From positions 149,460 through 213,459 of the forward strand of contig NMRB01000919.1 of NCBI GenBank assembly GCA_002633025.1: a stretch of DNA of 64,000 bases. Reading direction: 5' to 3'. This document shows positions 40,072 to 54,200 of this stretch, in pieces. Each line of letters starts with the position of its first letter. Positions within the stretch are counted from its first letter, which is position 1. Source of the DNA: Notospermus geniculatus. Lineage: Eukaryota; Nemertea; Pilidiophora; Heteronemertea; Lineidae. Under the pieces are notes generated by a model. The model was not told where the DNA came from. It saw only the letters and a program-made list of their open reading frames with translations, and did not search any database. The translations under genes were made by a program, and so were the position numbers.

Positions 40072-41763
40072 ATTAACTTGATGCTTGTCAGTGTCTCAAC
40101 CAGTTGCCAGTTGCCAAGCCGGACTTCTAGACCCATGCAGTAGTATCGGGTATGTGGACCAGCACAACTCCTATGCATATCATAATCATGCAGTGTTAAG
40201 ACTCAAGTATATTTGAGTCATTCAGCCATTGTTCACAGTCCAGTCAACGACCCACTTAGAAATAAGTGGTGGACACCATTACAATTGGTTTCACCATTTG
40301 GCACTCGAGAGTCTGGTAACTTAGTGAAAGCAATTCTAGGGCATCTCAAACATGTCAAAATTCTATCTGACCTAGATACATAGCATTCTGAAACGAACTG
40401 TATGACAAGATGGTCCATCCATGTGTGTTATAATGTGTTGAAATAAGCCACGACGTGGAACAAAATTGTATGTCAGACCTGAATGATAATTATTCGCTAA
40501 ATTTTGTATACATTGTCTATTTCTTAAAAGTTATTAAAATTTTCTAAAAAAGTATGAGATTGCTGATACATTATTATGAATATACGCAGGACTTATTTGT
40601 CTTCAACAATGAGAGAGATGAGAACCACAGTTGACTGTGTCGAGTCAATAATTATTATTACTCTACCAGTATGTAGAAGGCCTGTCACATTTCTTTGGGA
40701 ACAAAAGTTAACAAGGTGTCTGGTGGCTAGCAAGTTGTGTTCTGTGATAAAAATACAGGTGTGAATTGCTAATTGTGGAATTTTCTCAAAATTCATAATG
40801 ATCCAGTCAACTTCACTTGTTAATCTCTCTAATTGGAGACAAACACCTACAAACTGCTCATCGCGGAGACACTGGCGCAAATCAGGAAAATCACAGATGT
40901 ATGTACACAATATAAAAAATGCACATGTCACAGGATTGAAAAGTGGATATCCAGTACTGACTGTATGCGTGTCATACTCGGTCAAATTTTCCATCCAGTT
41001 GTGTGAATATGGTCAACGAAGGCTTAAATGTGGGTCTGCAATTAAACCGTATTGACGCTGAATCTGGCTTATAAACAGCTGGACCCTACTTGGTGCCCTG
41101 AATTTAAAAAAAAAATCTTATTGAAAATATGACTGCATACTGCAGGCAAAAGTGAATAAACGACATTATTTCTCCCCTCAAATCACCCAAGGTGACTTTC
41201 CTACCAAGGTGGGCGCAATGCATCTCGCTACACTGAAATTGTCCCAAAATATGTGCAGTGGAAGGTGCTCATACAGCTTCCCAGATTAAATTACAGCTCG
41301 GTAACTAACTGTATGATAAATTCTGGTTCTTCAAGTGTGGACATGCTCAACACTTGTAGGCCCTACACGTACACGTTTGACAATTCAAGTGCAGTGCATT
41401 TTCATTCCTTGTAACAGATTAAAATTCCATACATGTACCCTTTCCTCACTTCTTTTCATCCACAAAATCCCTGTTGCCAGTTATAACAAACACTCCTCAG
41501 AGGTTGACCAACCAGATGGCATGACCTGGTTTTCCATTCATAACCTCTTGTGATGACTAAGTGCCACAGCCTGGTAAAATTGACACGACATACACTGTAA
41601 TGCACTTTCCCATCAAAACGATGGCACGCTGGGTCATGATGCCCTATCCCAGTAAACGGGGAATCGGAACTAAAGTGGAATCCTAATGATCTTGCCCCCT
41701 GTGCTCACCAGTGCAATAACGGAGCAAATAAACAGCTTGAAGAGGATTACTTGCTTTCCCTAA

Positions 41764-41967
41764 ATGTGACCTTCTACAGCAAAGCCAGGCACATGTTGTT
41801 CTCAGCTTGGCAGGTTGAAACCAAATGTTCGTCAGTTTCAATATATTGTCTGTCTATTGTGAAATCTGAAACGATCTATTTCTTCCATTCTCTCCTGGTG
41901 TCATCTTAGTTCATTGAGGCTCACCTTCTGAACGACATGTGCCTGGCTTTTGCTGTAGAAGGTCACA
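41764..41967. mobile_element. TGTGACC-family MITE, copy 2
   Basis: TGTGACCTTCTACAGCAAA is mirrored by TTTGCTGTAGAAGGTCACA. It lies within 200 bp downstream of the channel stop codon. Confidence 0.7.
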
Positions 41968-42155
41968 ATTGATTTAGTCCTACTGGCAGTGGTAGTCCTC
42001 GATGCACTCCACAAGACTGCAATGCTTTCACATTTATGGCACCACTGAACAAGAAGTCCAAGCAACTGAGTGATCTCATCCATACCCAACAAGACTGCCA
42101 CTGATTGTCTACAGCACCAATTTCACTCATTGTTTTTTCACTCCAAGAATAAATG

Positions 42156-42298
42156 TTACGTAATCCGGTCAATTCTGAAGTGTGCCGCTGTGTGAAGAGG
42201 CATATTTTCGATATCATCCTCATCTTCTGGGCCCAGGTCCTCGGGGTCGATCTCATTCTCAAACATAGCTTCAAGGAGCACGAGAACCTTTTTCTGTC
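42156..42298 (-). CDS. TPCN3: TPC exon 17 (acidic C-terminus, stop)
   Basis: 143 nt: QKKVLVLLEAMFENEIDPED, then EDEDDIENMPLHTAAHF and a TAA stop. Phase matches exon 16. Acceptor TGTATTTCAG. Confidence 0.88.
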
Positions 42299-45200
42299 CT
42301 GAAATACAGAACAAAAACTTATCTGATTACATCTTACCGGTTATCACCATATAATAGAGAATTGGACGAAATAACGTCCCGATGTGGCGCTGTGAGCAGT
42401 GCGACTGAATTTTTTTTTCTAATGTTATTTCCATGATGAAATAATGTCACGAAGTGGTGAGCAGTGTGACCAAAGTAACTTTATTCCATTAACTGACGTT
42501 ATTTCCATTAATTTCTGGCGTGAAAACAATCTTTTTGGTTGCTTGACATTAAAATATAAATCAACTTGTCACAGAAAATTTCTGCACTTAAATTGCTTTT
42601 TCTCTTGAAATGAAATGGCCAGGGCCATTGTGCTCACCTCTGTGACAGAGTATGAAGTGTGAGTAGCCTGGTGATACACTGAATGGTGAAGGATTAGTGC
42701 AGAAACATCGTATGATTTACTACCGATGAGATATGGCCAAAGTCACTTTTTCAAGATGGCCGCCTGGCAGCCATGTTGAAGTCCAATCGAACCGAAATTT
42801 GGCATATAAGTAGACGGTACCAAGACACACATTTAGGCATGGTTAAAGCATCCTAGCTCCCACTATTTTTATGAGGTGTGGGTCGAAGTCCATTTTTCAA
42901 GATGGCTCCCTGGCGGCCATATTTGACGTCGAATCTGACTGAAATTTACCATATATTTATATGGTACCTAGATACATATTTTGACAACGTTAAAACATCC
43001 TACCTACTCCTATTTATAAAATGTGGGTCAAAGTCCATTTTTCAAGATGGCTTCCTGGCGGCCATATTTGAAGTCCGATCGGGTTGAAATTTGGTGCATT
43101 CGTGCAGGGTGCCTAGATATATCTTCACACCAAATCACAACACTCTATGTCAAATAGCAATGAAATGTGCCACCAAACAGTGAATTTTGAACTTTGACCT
43201 CTGTGACCTTGAAAAGTAGGTCAAATCAAAAACCCGGGATTTATGTGATGAAGTCTCATCAGAGGAACCCACCATAAAAGTTTCGTGGTTCTAGCTAACC
43301 GCGTTCAGGAGATACGGCCGAAAAAAGGTTTTCACAAAGCGCCCCCTACAGGCCAAAGTGAACAAGCAGCAGCGCTAAGTTTCGGTCCAGAGATAGTTTT
43401 TACCATAGGGTACCTGTACACCAAATTTCAAGTCTGTAACCCAAGCGGTTTAGAAACGTGCCACCCCTGTTAACGACGACGGACGACGACGACGACGGAC
43501 GACGGACGACACACCATGAGAGAAGCTCACCTCACAGAGGTGAGCTAATAAAGAGAAAACTTCTGTAATTCCTGATGCAACATCAATGCTTAAAAAGATG
43601 TTGCAACGATCGCACCGCTCGCAGCGCCAACCTGTCAGAATAAATGTCACATGGGTTCTTCGTTGGAGAAGAATCTGTTTGACAGGCAATTTTTCAATGC
43701 ATGAACTGCACTTCCAAGAATATCTACCGGCTCAAGTAGAGTATAGCGGACCAAGCCATGGGAAGTGCACTGAGTGTGTACATTTGTGTACACGGAATAA
43801 GCGGCAATGTATGGAGATGTGTCACTTCCCATGGCTTGGTCCGCTATACTCTACTTGACCCTATCTACCTACGGGTACCAATACGAATAAATTATCCAAA
43901 ATGTGAACACTTCAAATAATCACACTCAGATATGAAATCTGTAGTTCGAAATGCGTTGAACTAAAGGCCAACTACCGTCTTCAAAGTAAACCGTATCTGC
44001 AACTTACTGTGTTTCTTCAAGTGGAACTTTATCCCCTCCTGATGAAGAAATGAGGGGATCTTCGGATTCTTGTTAGCATCTGTTTCCAGCGGCGCGGCAG
44101 CTGCCTTGGCTACTGCCTCCTTGTCGCACTGAACGGAAGTCGCATTCCCCAATGAATCCGCAGGCATTTGCACTGACACTGCCGACAACTGTGAAGAATC
44201 TAAGGATGCTGGTGACGTCACACTTGGAGACAGCAACTCTGAATCATCTTTGGATGCTGGTGACGTCACACTTGGAGAAGACACCTGTGGAGCATCTGGG
44301 GATGCCGGTGACATTTCGCTCGGCGAAGACAAATTTGGTGGCACTTTTGGGATCTCCACAGCAATGGAGAGTGTACTGCCGGTAGTTGAAGACCGCGGGC
44401 TGTAATCCTGTGTTTCCATGTTAGGTACCAAGTCATCCTTGTCACCTTTCTTTCCCAGCCTCATCTTTTCCTTCTTCCTGAAAATGTTGAACTGACAATG
44501 AAAAAACATGAAACCTACAGAACTGGATTTAGGGGTATGCAAGCAGTGGGTACCCTTCTTAATGCATTAGTAGTAGTTGCCAACCCTTTTATACGAAAAC
44601 CTGAATACGCCCCTGACAAAAGGTATTTACATGTACTATGAAAGAATAAACTTTACAGCATACTTACAAAATGATTTCAGAGATCGTTTGCCTGAAGCAA
44701 GATTGATCCTTTCCCATTTTACCTCAATTTCTGCATAGATAATCAGTGGCCCACCAATTGGGAATCGAACCCGAGACCTCTCTGTCCTGAGTCTGACGCT
44801 CAACCACTGTGCCACCGCACTCCCCTAATTACCTTTTGATATCAAGACCCATCTCCTTGATCTTCGTTTCCAGGGCAGATTCTATCTTCCCAGCTGAGAG
44901 ATTATACTCCAAGATGAATGCTTCCAAAACAAATGCCACGAAAATGCTGAAATGAGGTTAACTGAACATGAACAGATGATTCTCAAATTCACAGATCTGC
45001 GCACTTCCGCCGCAGCGAAATCTCAACCAGAACCTAAATCTGAAACCGGCTGACTTGACGCCATCCATGATTCAGCAATGGTCGAGTCTGTCGTAAGGTT
45101 GTCTGCGTTACGTCATTCAGTTTCAGACCGAGGTTATGGTTGAGATTTCGGCGGAAGTGCGCAGATCTTTGTCGTTTACGTCAATTTGAGGACAGTCTAT

Positions 45201-48200
45201 TAGTTGGTAGATTGTATGGATGCCCAACAACCTCTCCCGACTTTTATCACATACAGATTCAATGAAACAACATTGAAGCCATTGGGACCACACTGCAAAA
45301 CGTACTGGGTTTGGTGTGTGTGGGCCCAAAGGATTGGTCACCCATCCAAGCCATTGGGACCACACTGCAAAACGTACTGGGTTTGGTGTGTGTGGGCCTA
45401 AAGGATTGGTCACCCATCCAAGCCATTGGGACCACACTGCAAAACGTACTGGGTTTGGTGTGTGTGCGCCCAAAGGATTGGTCACCCATCCAAGCACTAA
45501 CCATGAACTCTAAATGAACTCTATAGTCAAATACTTACTTGAGAACAAGGAGTACGCATAACATGTGGAAAGATATGAAGTAAAGCCGCGCCGCTGTGTT
45601 AGTGACCAAGACGAACCCCTCTGTCAGAAGTGGTGAAGTCAAGGAACGTATTGATGAACACGTACATGTATCTCAACAGATTGATAGAGGCATTTCAGAA
45701 AGGTACTTTCATAAAGGAATTAAACCATAAAGGTTCAACTCAGATTCCAGCCCAATGCTGGTTTTCTGCCGATATTGTTTGAAAAAGTTGAAAATATGCA
45801 ACATTTTCTTACACTTCTGGTATTGATTCTGGTCATGAAAGCCCAAAATTTCATCAATATCAGTTGCATCAAGAATATATAAGTACCAAGAATGTACGAC
45901 TTAGTAATCAATCAAACGGATGGGCATTAAGTTACTTTTTCTGATAATAGAGGGCGTACGGTAATTATAGGCCTTCTAATTAAATAAGCAATGTTTAGAT
46001 TTAACGGTTGTTGACTGAATTGTATTATTTAGAATATCGGCAATATTCTTATGTAAAGTTACAGACATATTACTGGCGTACAAAATTTTTTTCGATTTTG
46101 GTGAAACCATGGATTTGCTGTTTAGGTCAGAGTGCCCGACCCAGAGATCAAGTACGATATCAATTTGTCGAAAATATGGTCCATTCAAAACTGCTCTGTA
46201 GCTCGGTTATTTCTGAGTGCATACAACTGCGGGAGGTGTCATTTTGTTCGTAATGATCTTCTCTACACAATAATCCTTCACAAGCTAAGATCCCTTCAGT
46301 TACATGGTCATCAGAGGCAAATTAGTAAACTCACTTCTGGCACATATTCGGAGTTGTACATTCTTGGTACTTATATATTCTTGGTTGCATAGATGATGAG
46401 ATATTTATGACTGAAAATCCTAGGTAAGGGCACATTTGCACAAACGATGAGCATTCATGGTGATATTGGAAGATTTGATTCCTTTACAATGTTATTCAAT
46501 CTTTTGGCAGATAATTCAAACAGTGTTAAGTTTTGGCAGGAATACACTCTCATATATTTCACATTTGGTCTGACAATTTCGGTAACAGGACCACCTCACC
46601 TACATGTATGTGGACCATTTGCTCCAATCCCGTGGGTGGTCCACTTACCATGGTTCTACTGAACATGTACCGGTATTTTCAAATCTGACAGAATGCACCT
46701 TGGCAGCAGAAGGGGTAGTTCTTACCTGTCTATTGGCAATTTTCAGTCGAGACAGGTACAGAGTGAAAAGGATATCATGCCACTGGTTGACATACATCAA
46801 CTCGAACAGTATGACAAAGGCCTTTAGGATGTCATTAAAGTTGTTACTGCAATATCTGAAGTAAAAGAAAGCCGACCCATTCAAGGCCTTATTGCCGCAA
46901 AACAGCTGAGAATCGTTCAATCCTGGTCCATAACCATAGTACTTGACTGTGCCGTTGAACACTTCGATCCCGATTATCGCATAAATGTAGTAGAATATCT
47001 GTAAATAGAAGTTGATTTTCTCAGAGGAATCTGTCAGGAAAGTCCGGCAACTTCTAAGCGTGACCCAATGGAATGCGGAAGTCAGGCAATATATTAGTTG
47101 GATTTTCCACGGATCTTTAATCACACCACGGACCTGTATACTGACGGGATAGGCAACTCTGACGTCGCGAAGTGCACAACGCTACGTGATGACGTACGCC
47201 ACCTGTGTTAGGATTGACTCGGGGCCGTCCAGGCGACCGACTCGGAAATATGCGACCACTGCACCAAAAAACGGTGACATCGTAAAAAGTAATTCGTTTC
47301 CTACTTAAATCTAGGTACCATGACATTCAGTACTGATCTATCGAAACGATGTGGGCCAATTTACCGACATATTATCCCATCGTTTCTTGTTTACTTCAAC
47401 TGAAAAGTGCTGACATTTCTCGAATAAATGCACGGCCGCCATCTTGAATCGGCCGGTTTCATGAAGGCTGATCAGCGGCGGACATTTTTAAGCGGCGATT
47501 AATCCATAACCTGTCAAATGCTGAACATAAAACCTTTCGTCATAAAAGCCTGTTGCTTCCTTTAACATTCAACGACTTTTAAAAAGAAAGTTATGCCTTC
47601 AGAGTAGAGAAAATGCAGCGTGATAGGGAAATTAACACAGGTGGTTACATCACACGCCCGAGTTGCCTATCCCGTCAGTATACAGGTCCGTGATCACACG
47701 CAACTCTTGAATAACTGATCGATAACGCGATCCGACTATACAATGGATCGTCACCTGTTACGCAGGTCAAGTGCATACTTGGAAACCGCAAATTCCTGTC
47801 TCATTTCCTGACTTCCGCATTCCATTGGCTGGGTCACGCTTAGAAGTTGCCAGACTTTAGACCTGTATCTCGCTGGGTACTGACGGATGCCTCCTTTAAC
47901 ATAGGCCATTGAACCATCTTTTTTTGAAGATGGGGATTTGGCCTAGTGATTAAGGCGTGCTGCCCCTTAGTGCTGGCGACTGATGCCTCATGCGAGGGTC
48001 CGTGGGAATCTGGTAGAAGGACGCGATGACTTTCACCTTAGAAACCCGTTTCTATTTCATATTTATCTGGCAAAGAGTGGCAATTTACTGGAGAAGCCTG
48101 ACAGCTTCAAGGTGACAGGCATGACTATTTGACTCGGATAGCTTATGCGCATGTACCATTGCGCAAGTGGAAAATCAAACGTCCTCATTTTCAAGGCCAA

Positions 48201-51200
48201 AAAACTCTGCATAGCAACTTGCCAACAGATTTCACAGCCACCCAACAGAAAGATTCAACATCACAAGTAGAATTCTTGGCTTTTCTTCCTAGTTCTCCAA
48301 ATTTGATTTTGATGCCATTTTTTGGGGAGGGGGGGACACTGAGTTTGTCTTCCAGCAATTCGAAAGGAAATCATAACTGACATAGAATGTACCGGTAGGA
48401 TCTGCTGCTTTAGCAAATTGCTTCTGCCATAGAGGTTTCTCGAATTCGCAGACCTGCGCACTTCCGCCAAAATCACAACCACAACCTTGATCTGAAACCA
48501 GCTGATGTGACGCAATCCATGATTCAGCAATTGTCGACGAAGTCACTGTCATGGAGTTCTCTGGGTCACGCCATTCAGTTTCAGACCGAGGTTGTGTTTG
48601 TGATTTTGGCGGAAGTGCGCAGATCTTTCTCGTTTACGGTACGTCAATTTGGGACTTGTCTATTGCATACCAGTACTTCACTAAACATTCTGTTACCAGT
48701 AAATCATTCCAAAAATGGTTGCTGAGTATCACTTCATGGCTGAGGAGAGTACATTTGATTACTTGTAAATACTCACAAATACAACTCCACCATATGTGAT
48801 TATTGACGGCCCAATATTCATGATGGTAGTGATGACAACTTTGAAGCGTTCTATACTGCCCATAATCTTGATTATCCTCAGAACCCTCAACACGAACAAA
48901 ATATCCAGGGTCTCTTTCTCATCCAATGCTGAAATTATAAAGGTATCGTTTAGCATAGCAGAGAAATAGAGGGAAAAGCCCCAAAATGTAGGCCTGTGCA
49001 TTCAGAGATGCATGAATGATGAACACACCATTAGTTGACATCTACAGACAAAACATGATTTTACAGAGCCAGACTATCAGGATACACTCCAGATAACTTA
49101 CTGTCGTTTTCGATGGCTTCAATCGATGTGGCAATAAGTGCAGAACCAATCACCAGAAAATCAAATCTGGAATAGAAAGTACATGTAATTGTAATTGATA
49201 GTACTACCCACTGTCCTTCATGTTGTGCAATGATGTGAAAATTGGGTCTTTTACTCTCTACGGCACCATGATGAATATTTTGAGGAGCCTTGATAGCCTA
49301 GTGGTTGTAACATCGGCTTTATAGCAAATGGCAGGTCTGAATCTCGGGGCATATTGGATTAATCATCCACGGGTCGCCAGTCTGTTGCATGGGACAGTAG
49401 GCCGTGGTGCCTTGTACCTTGTGCCTTTGCAAAGGCACATAAAAGTGAGGAACACAAGTAGCTTAAGATGGCCTCTTCCATACTTAGCAGGGCCAACAAT
49501 GCTATGGCTTCGGCCCTGACAGAAAAATCTAATACAAACACAAACATAGGGAGAGCTTTGTGGGTTCTTCATTCCTTGCAATGATCTCAATAGAAGACAG
49601 TCATTTTTGAATTTGTTTGGGAAATCTCATCCATGGCTGCTAATTCACTCTATTTAGAGTAGATAGTAAACATAAAGTCGTCTCCAAATCTTGCAAATTT
49701 TCGACCCCAACCGGGGTCTTCCTCAGGCACTTTCTAGTCGAGATTTGGAGTAGATATACAGAACATGCAGTGCCAATGCATGTCATAAGAATGTACGGTA
49801 CATGTACATGTATGCATTACTCACATATTCCACAGACCCCTGAAGAAGCGCCTGCCTCCATAGGTGTACATCTTCAGCAAGATTTCTAATGTGAATAATG
49901 CCAAGAAGAACCATTCCGCAGCATCAAGACTCAGGCCGATGATGACTGCATTTCCGAGGATACACAAGTCAAAAAAGTAACGGAAGAATCTGAAAAATAT
50001 TTTACATTTACAATCGTATTTGTGAATCAAAAGTCTCCTTCGACGATTGAATGAACCGTGCCCACAGTAACTGATTTATTGCCAAATTTATCTTCATGAT
50101 GTCTTTCACCTGGCTGTATATTTTAGAAGACCAAAAACTCAGAGTGAGGAACATGTGATGACCCTCAGGGGCGGATCCAGAATCATGGGAAAGAGGGGAC
50201 ACAGCCAGTGCACATCGTGGAAAACCTCGGTCAAATTTTAACATCTTTTCAAAATTTCGAAATTTCATGGTCAATTTTAAAGATTTTCCACAAAATAGAG
50301 GGGGCACAGGCCGGGTGTGCCCCCCTTGGATCCGCGCCTGACCCTCTACTGCCCCCAAATACGTGATGAAATCCCAGTCAACATGAAAAGACTAAATATT
50401 TCCCGATTTGTTTCTGTTTCAGTCGGCCATTGGAACAGTCAATGCTCTTTGCAAATTTAGGAAAATGTGAGAACAAATTGAACTGGAAGAGAAAAAAGCC
50501 AAATTTGCAACAAAAAATGTGAACAAATTGAACTGGAACAAAAAAGCCAAATTTGCAACAAAAAATGTGATTAGCATTCAAAAGCACTGTAGCAGATAGG
50601 TTGGAAGAAAGTCTATTTGTGTTGTAGAAAACAACAGCAAATAATTTTAGCTGAACAAAAAAATACTGAACAAACACAAGAAGCCAACAAGAAGATATCT
50701 CACCTCAATATTTTTTGGTAACCTTAAATGATATTCCAAAGAATATGATGACATATACAGCTATATTAAATCAGAGAGACTGGTGGACAGGAACTAGAAA
50801 ATCTGACTCAGGTAAATAATTCGTTGGCTGAGGATTGACGGGTTCTATGTCCATTTTTAACTTGACCTAAATTCCCTGTGCATCTAGTCTTTTGCAGGCA
50901 CAGGAAGTCAGGGTCTACCTTAGTTAAAAATGGACATTGAACCAGTCAATCCTCAGTCCACGAATGATGAAATTCCTCTTTCTGAGTAGGATCCACACAC
51001 ATGTACTTGTACATGTACTTGTACACATACATGTACATGTACATGTATTGATGCAGTTTATCTTTACTTCGCATCCTGAGAACACCAGGGGGTTCTCAGC
51101 GCTCACTCCCTTCATCACCGCACGCAAACACCTGATGACATTAGTTGATTCTGACGATGACAAATGGAGCAAGCACCAAGAACCCCTGATGTTCTCAGGA

Positions 51201-54200
51201 TGTTATTTTGACTACGAACCCCTTTCACCAAACTCTGAGGTAATTTTGATACAACAAAAGGGAACTCACTTGTGCCTGACGACAGACTTCAGACCCTCAC
51301 TCGCCCAGGATGTGTAACACGTCGGCATGCATTTCTCAAGGCAAGTCATTCTGTCTTTGACTTCAGTCACTTCAACATTCAGGAGGTCGGCAACCTTCAA
51401 GAACTCGCGTTTCTCTAGAAATATTGAAGAACAACAAATAAGGAAAGACATACAGTAGAGTACCGCAGATGGCATCACCAAATTCTATTTACAGACAGGA
51501 GGAAAACTGGTAACACATGATCTGGGGCCATATTTATGAAGCCTTTGCAACTGTGCGTTCACGCAAATCTATTGTAAGGCAGTCAGTGAACAATAGGGCA
51601 TGTGCAGTCAAACAATAGATTTGTGTGAACGCAAAGTTGCGAAGGCTTCATAAATCAGGCCTTTCCGTTTGACGGGCGCGAAAATGCATGCGCCTCGCAA
51701 ACAATAGAATTCCCATTGTTTGCGAGGGGCATGCATTTTCGCGCCCGTCAAACGGAAAGGCCTGATAAATACGGCCCCAGAGCTCCAACTGATCAGCCTA
51801 AACCGTGGCGCACACCTGAGACCAAAATTGTGCGATCACCGATGAGATTGGCGACCACGACATTGCAGGCAACGATCGGTGGGAGGTCGCTCGGCGACCA
51901 CATTTGCGACCATTTCAGTGAACCATCCGCAAGTGACAGATGACTTCCGGAATTGACTGAAGTCGCCAACTATTGTGGCGTTGCATCAGAATCGTTTGCA
52001 GACGAAAGTTTCATCATTTTTTTATTGGTCGACTAGCTGCAAAGTCAGTCGGCCTTTGCGACCGAAAATTAAACATGTTGAATTTTCTGTCTCTTGATGC
52101 AATCGAAATTCTTTGGTCTCCATTGGCCGTTGAAACTGGTCATTCAGATCGCCCAGTGCAACAATCTCCCGCAAAAAATGTAACGACAACTCAAGCAATC
52201 ACATAGAGACAAGAGAGGCGAGATTCGATTAATCAGGTGACCACAGTGACTGGTCACTTGTTGTAATGATCTGCCACAGATTAGGCGACAAATCCTGCAA
52301 ATCTCCAGTCGCAAATCTCCAGACGTTCTTTCACTTCCACAGTTATCACACATTCTAATCAAAAAACCAAACTGGCCCTACCGATATAGCCATCGTTATT
52401 TTCATCCAGCACATACAACAGAAGATCCACTTGTGTGGCACTTCGTTTGGGAGTCACAACTTTCATCAACATTCTCCAGATCTTCTCTGTTATGACATAA
52501 CGGCCATTTTTCCAGATTTTCAAGATGTCGAATGCTCGTCCGAGGACTCTCCTCTTTGAATAAACGTAGGTCCTGACTTCGTTCTAAAATGTAAACCAAA
52601 TGCAACATGTAGAACTGGGTAAGTAGGAATATTTGTGACCCACTCTGGCAAAAGCAGGCGCATGTCACTATTAGCTTCGCAGGTTGAGACCAAATGTTTG
52701 TCAGTTTCAGTATTGTCTGTCTTTTATGAAATCTGAAGCCATCAATTTTTTCCATTCTCTCCTGGTGTCATCTTAGTTCACTGCGGCTCACCTTCTGAGC
52801 GACATGCTTCTGCTTTTGCCAGAGCGGTTCACATTTCATCAAATTATCTCAAAGAATATTGCAGACACTAACCGGAATATTTTTTGGGTTCATTGAGACA
52901 TTTTTGGACCTCTCAGAATAAGAGATGGTGAATTGGATGACACCATTAAAAGGAATTCTACGAATCAAAACATACACATGTACAACACTCTCTGCTGAGT
53001 GACACAACTTTTGTCAGTATTTACAAATACACCTATCAACCAAATTTGTTCCAAGATGGTGGCCTGAATGCCAGAAAACAGATAAAAGAGTGAAAACAAA
53101 TAAAGACAAGTGACCCTATTTGGCAAAGATAACTCGCACAAAAGTTTGAGGTTTCAACATCCAGTATTACAAAGCATACCCAGGCAATGAGTGATCATGA
53201 GCTCACATAATAAGCTGAAAATGAGCTCACATACATGTAATAAGCTGAAAATGAGTTCACATAATAAGCTGAAAATAGCAATGTTGTCACCATCTCATAC
53301 CATCAGTCTTGCCATTGAAAGCTATGTATTTGTGAGGCAGTCTAGGAAAACCTGTCGGATGGCGCATTTGAGGAAAGGGTTAATGACCTCGGGAACCCAC
53401 ACATTTCAATAGCTGAAATGTACTACGTAACAGGTAAACAGTAGCAGATCAATGCACAGGCAACCTGACAGCCTTGTTGATCATTCAGCGACATTTGGCA
53501 GATTTTCCTAGACTGCCACACATATAAACAAAATACATATGAAAAATGCATCTTCGATAATCGAAGGGCGATCTGCTCACCACTACGTTACATCGCACAT
53601 CACCCTTCGAGAAACAGACCAGTCCGCGGCGTATCTTGGCACGATGCCAACTTTACCGGTCGACCAATCATATTGCACTTTATATCGGGTCTTCGGCTAC
53701 CACTATTTGTACTATGATTCAAATTTTACAACACCGGTTCTGATTGGCCTCCTCTTCGAGAGGCAGCGGATACGCCGTGGACCGGTCTATTTCTCGAAGG
53801 GTGATGTGCGACCTAACGCAGTGGTGAGCAGATCGCCTTCGATTATCGAAGATGGAAAAATGTGACTATTAACGTGATCAGCCAACTTCATATTTATCCT
53901 CAGTCTCTCCAGTAACCTTTCTAGGAGCAGGTCTTTTCTTCACTTGATCTTTTCAGACAAGTTGAGAGAAATAAATGGCGACCCAACAGGGAATCAAACC
54001 CGCAGTCTATCGGTTCCAGGTCCATGCCCTAGCCACTGCACCATACTCCCATCTGTACCTTAGCACCAGATGTTGGCACCATTCCAACCTCAAATTCTGT
54101 TTCAAAACACCAAACAGTCTTGTGCACAACAGAATAAGCCACCATGCATTTTTCCATTCGAATACGGCGCTGCACTGCACTCTACTATGACGCCGTCATT

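Noticed and set aside
44152-44385. Plus-strand frame of 77 codons
   Set aside because: Antisense shadow of channel exon 16 and its repeats.
45123-45497. Frames with three repeated protein units
   Set aside because: They are produced by the 72-bp tandem repeat, open in several frames on both strands.
47003-47124. N-terminal extension of the channel pore exon reading PWKIQL and beyond
   Set aside because: It is the arm of a foldback repeated at 47803 and 63850; a strong acceptor at 46999-47013 starts the real exon.
53539-53865. Plus-strand frame of 108 codons
   Set aside because: Spans a foldback with mirrored arms; both ends are the same sequence inverted.
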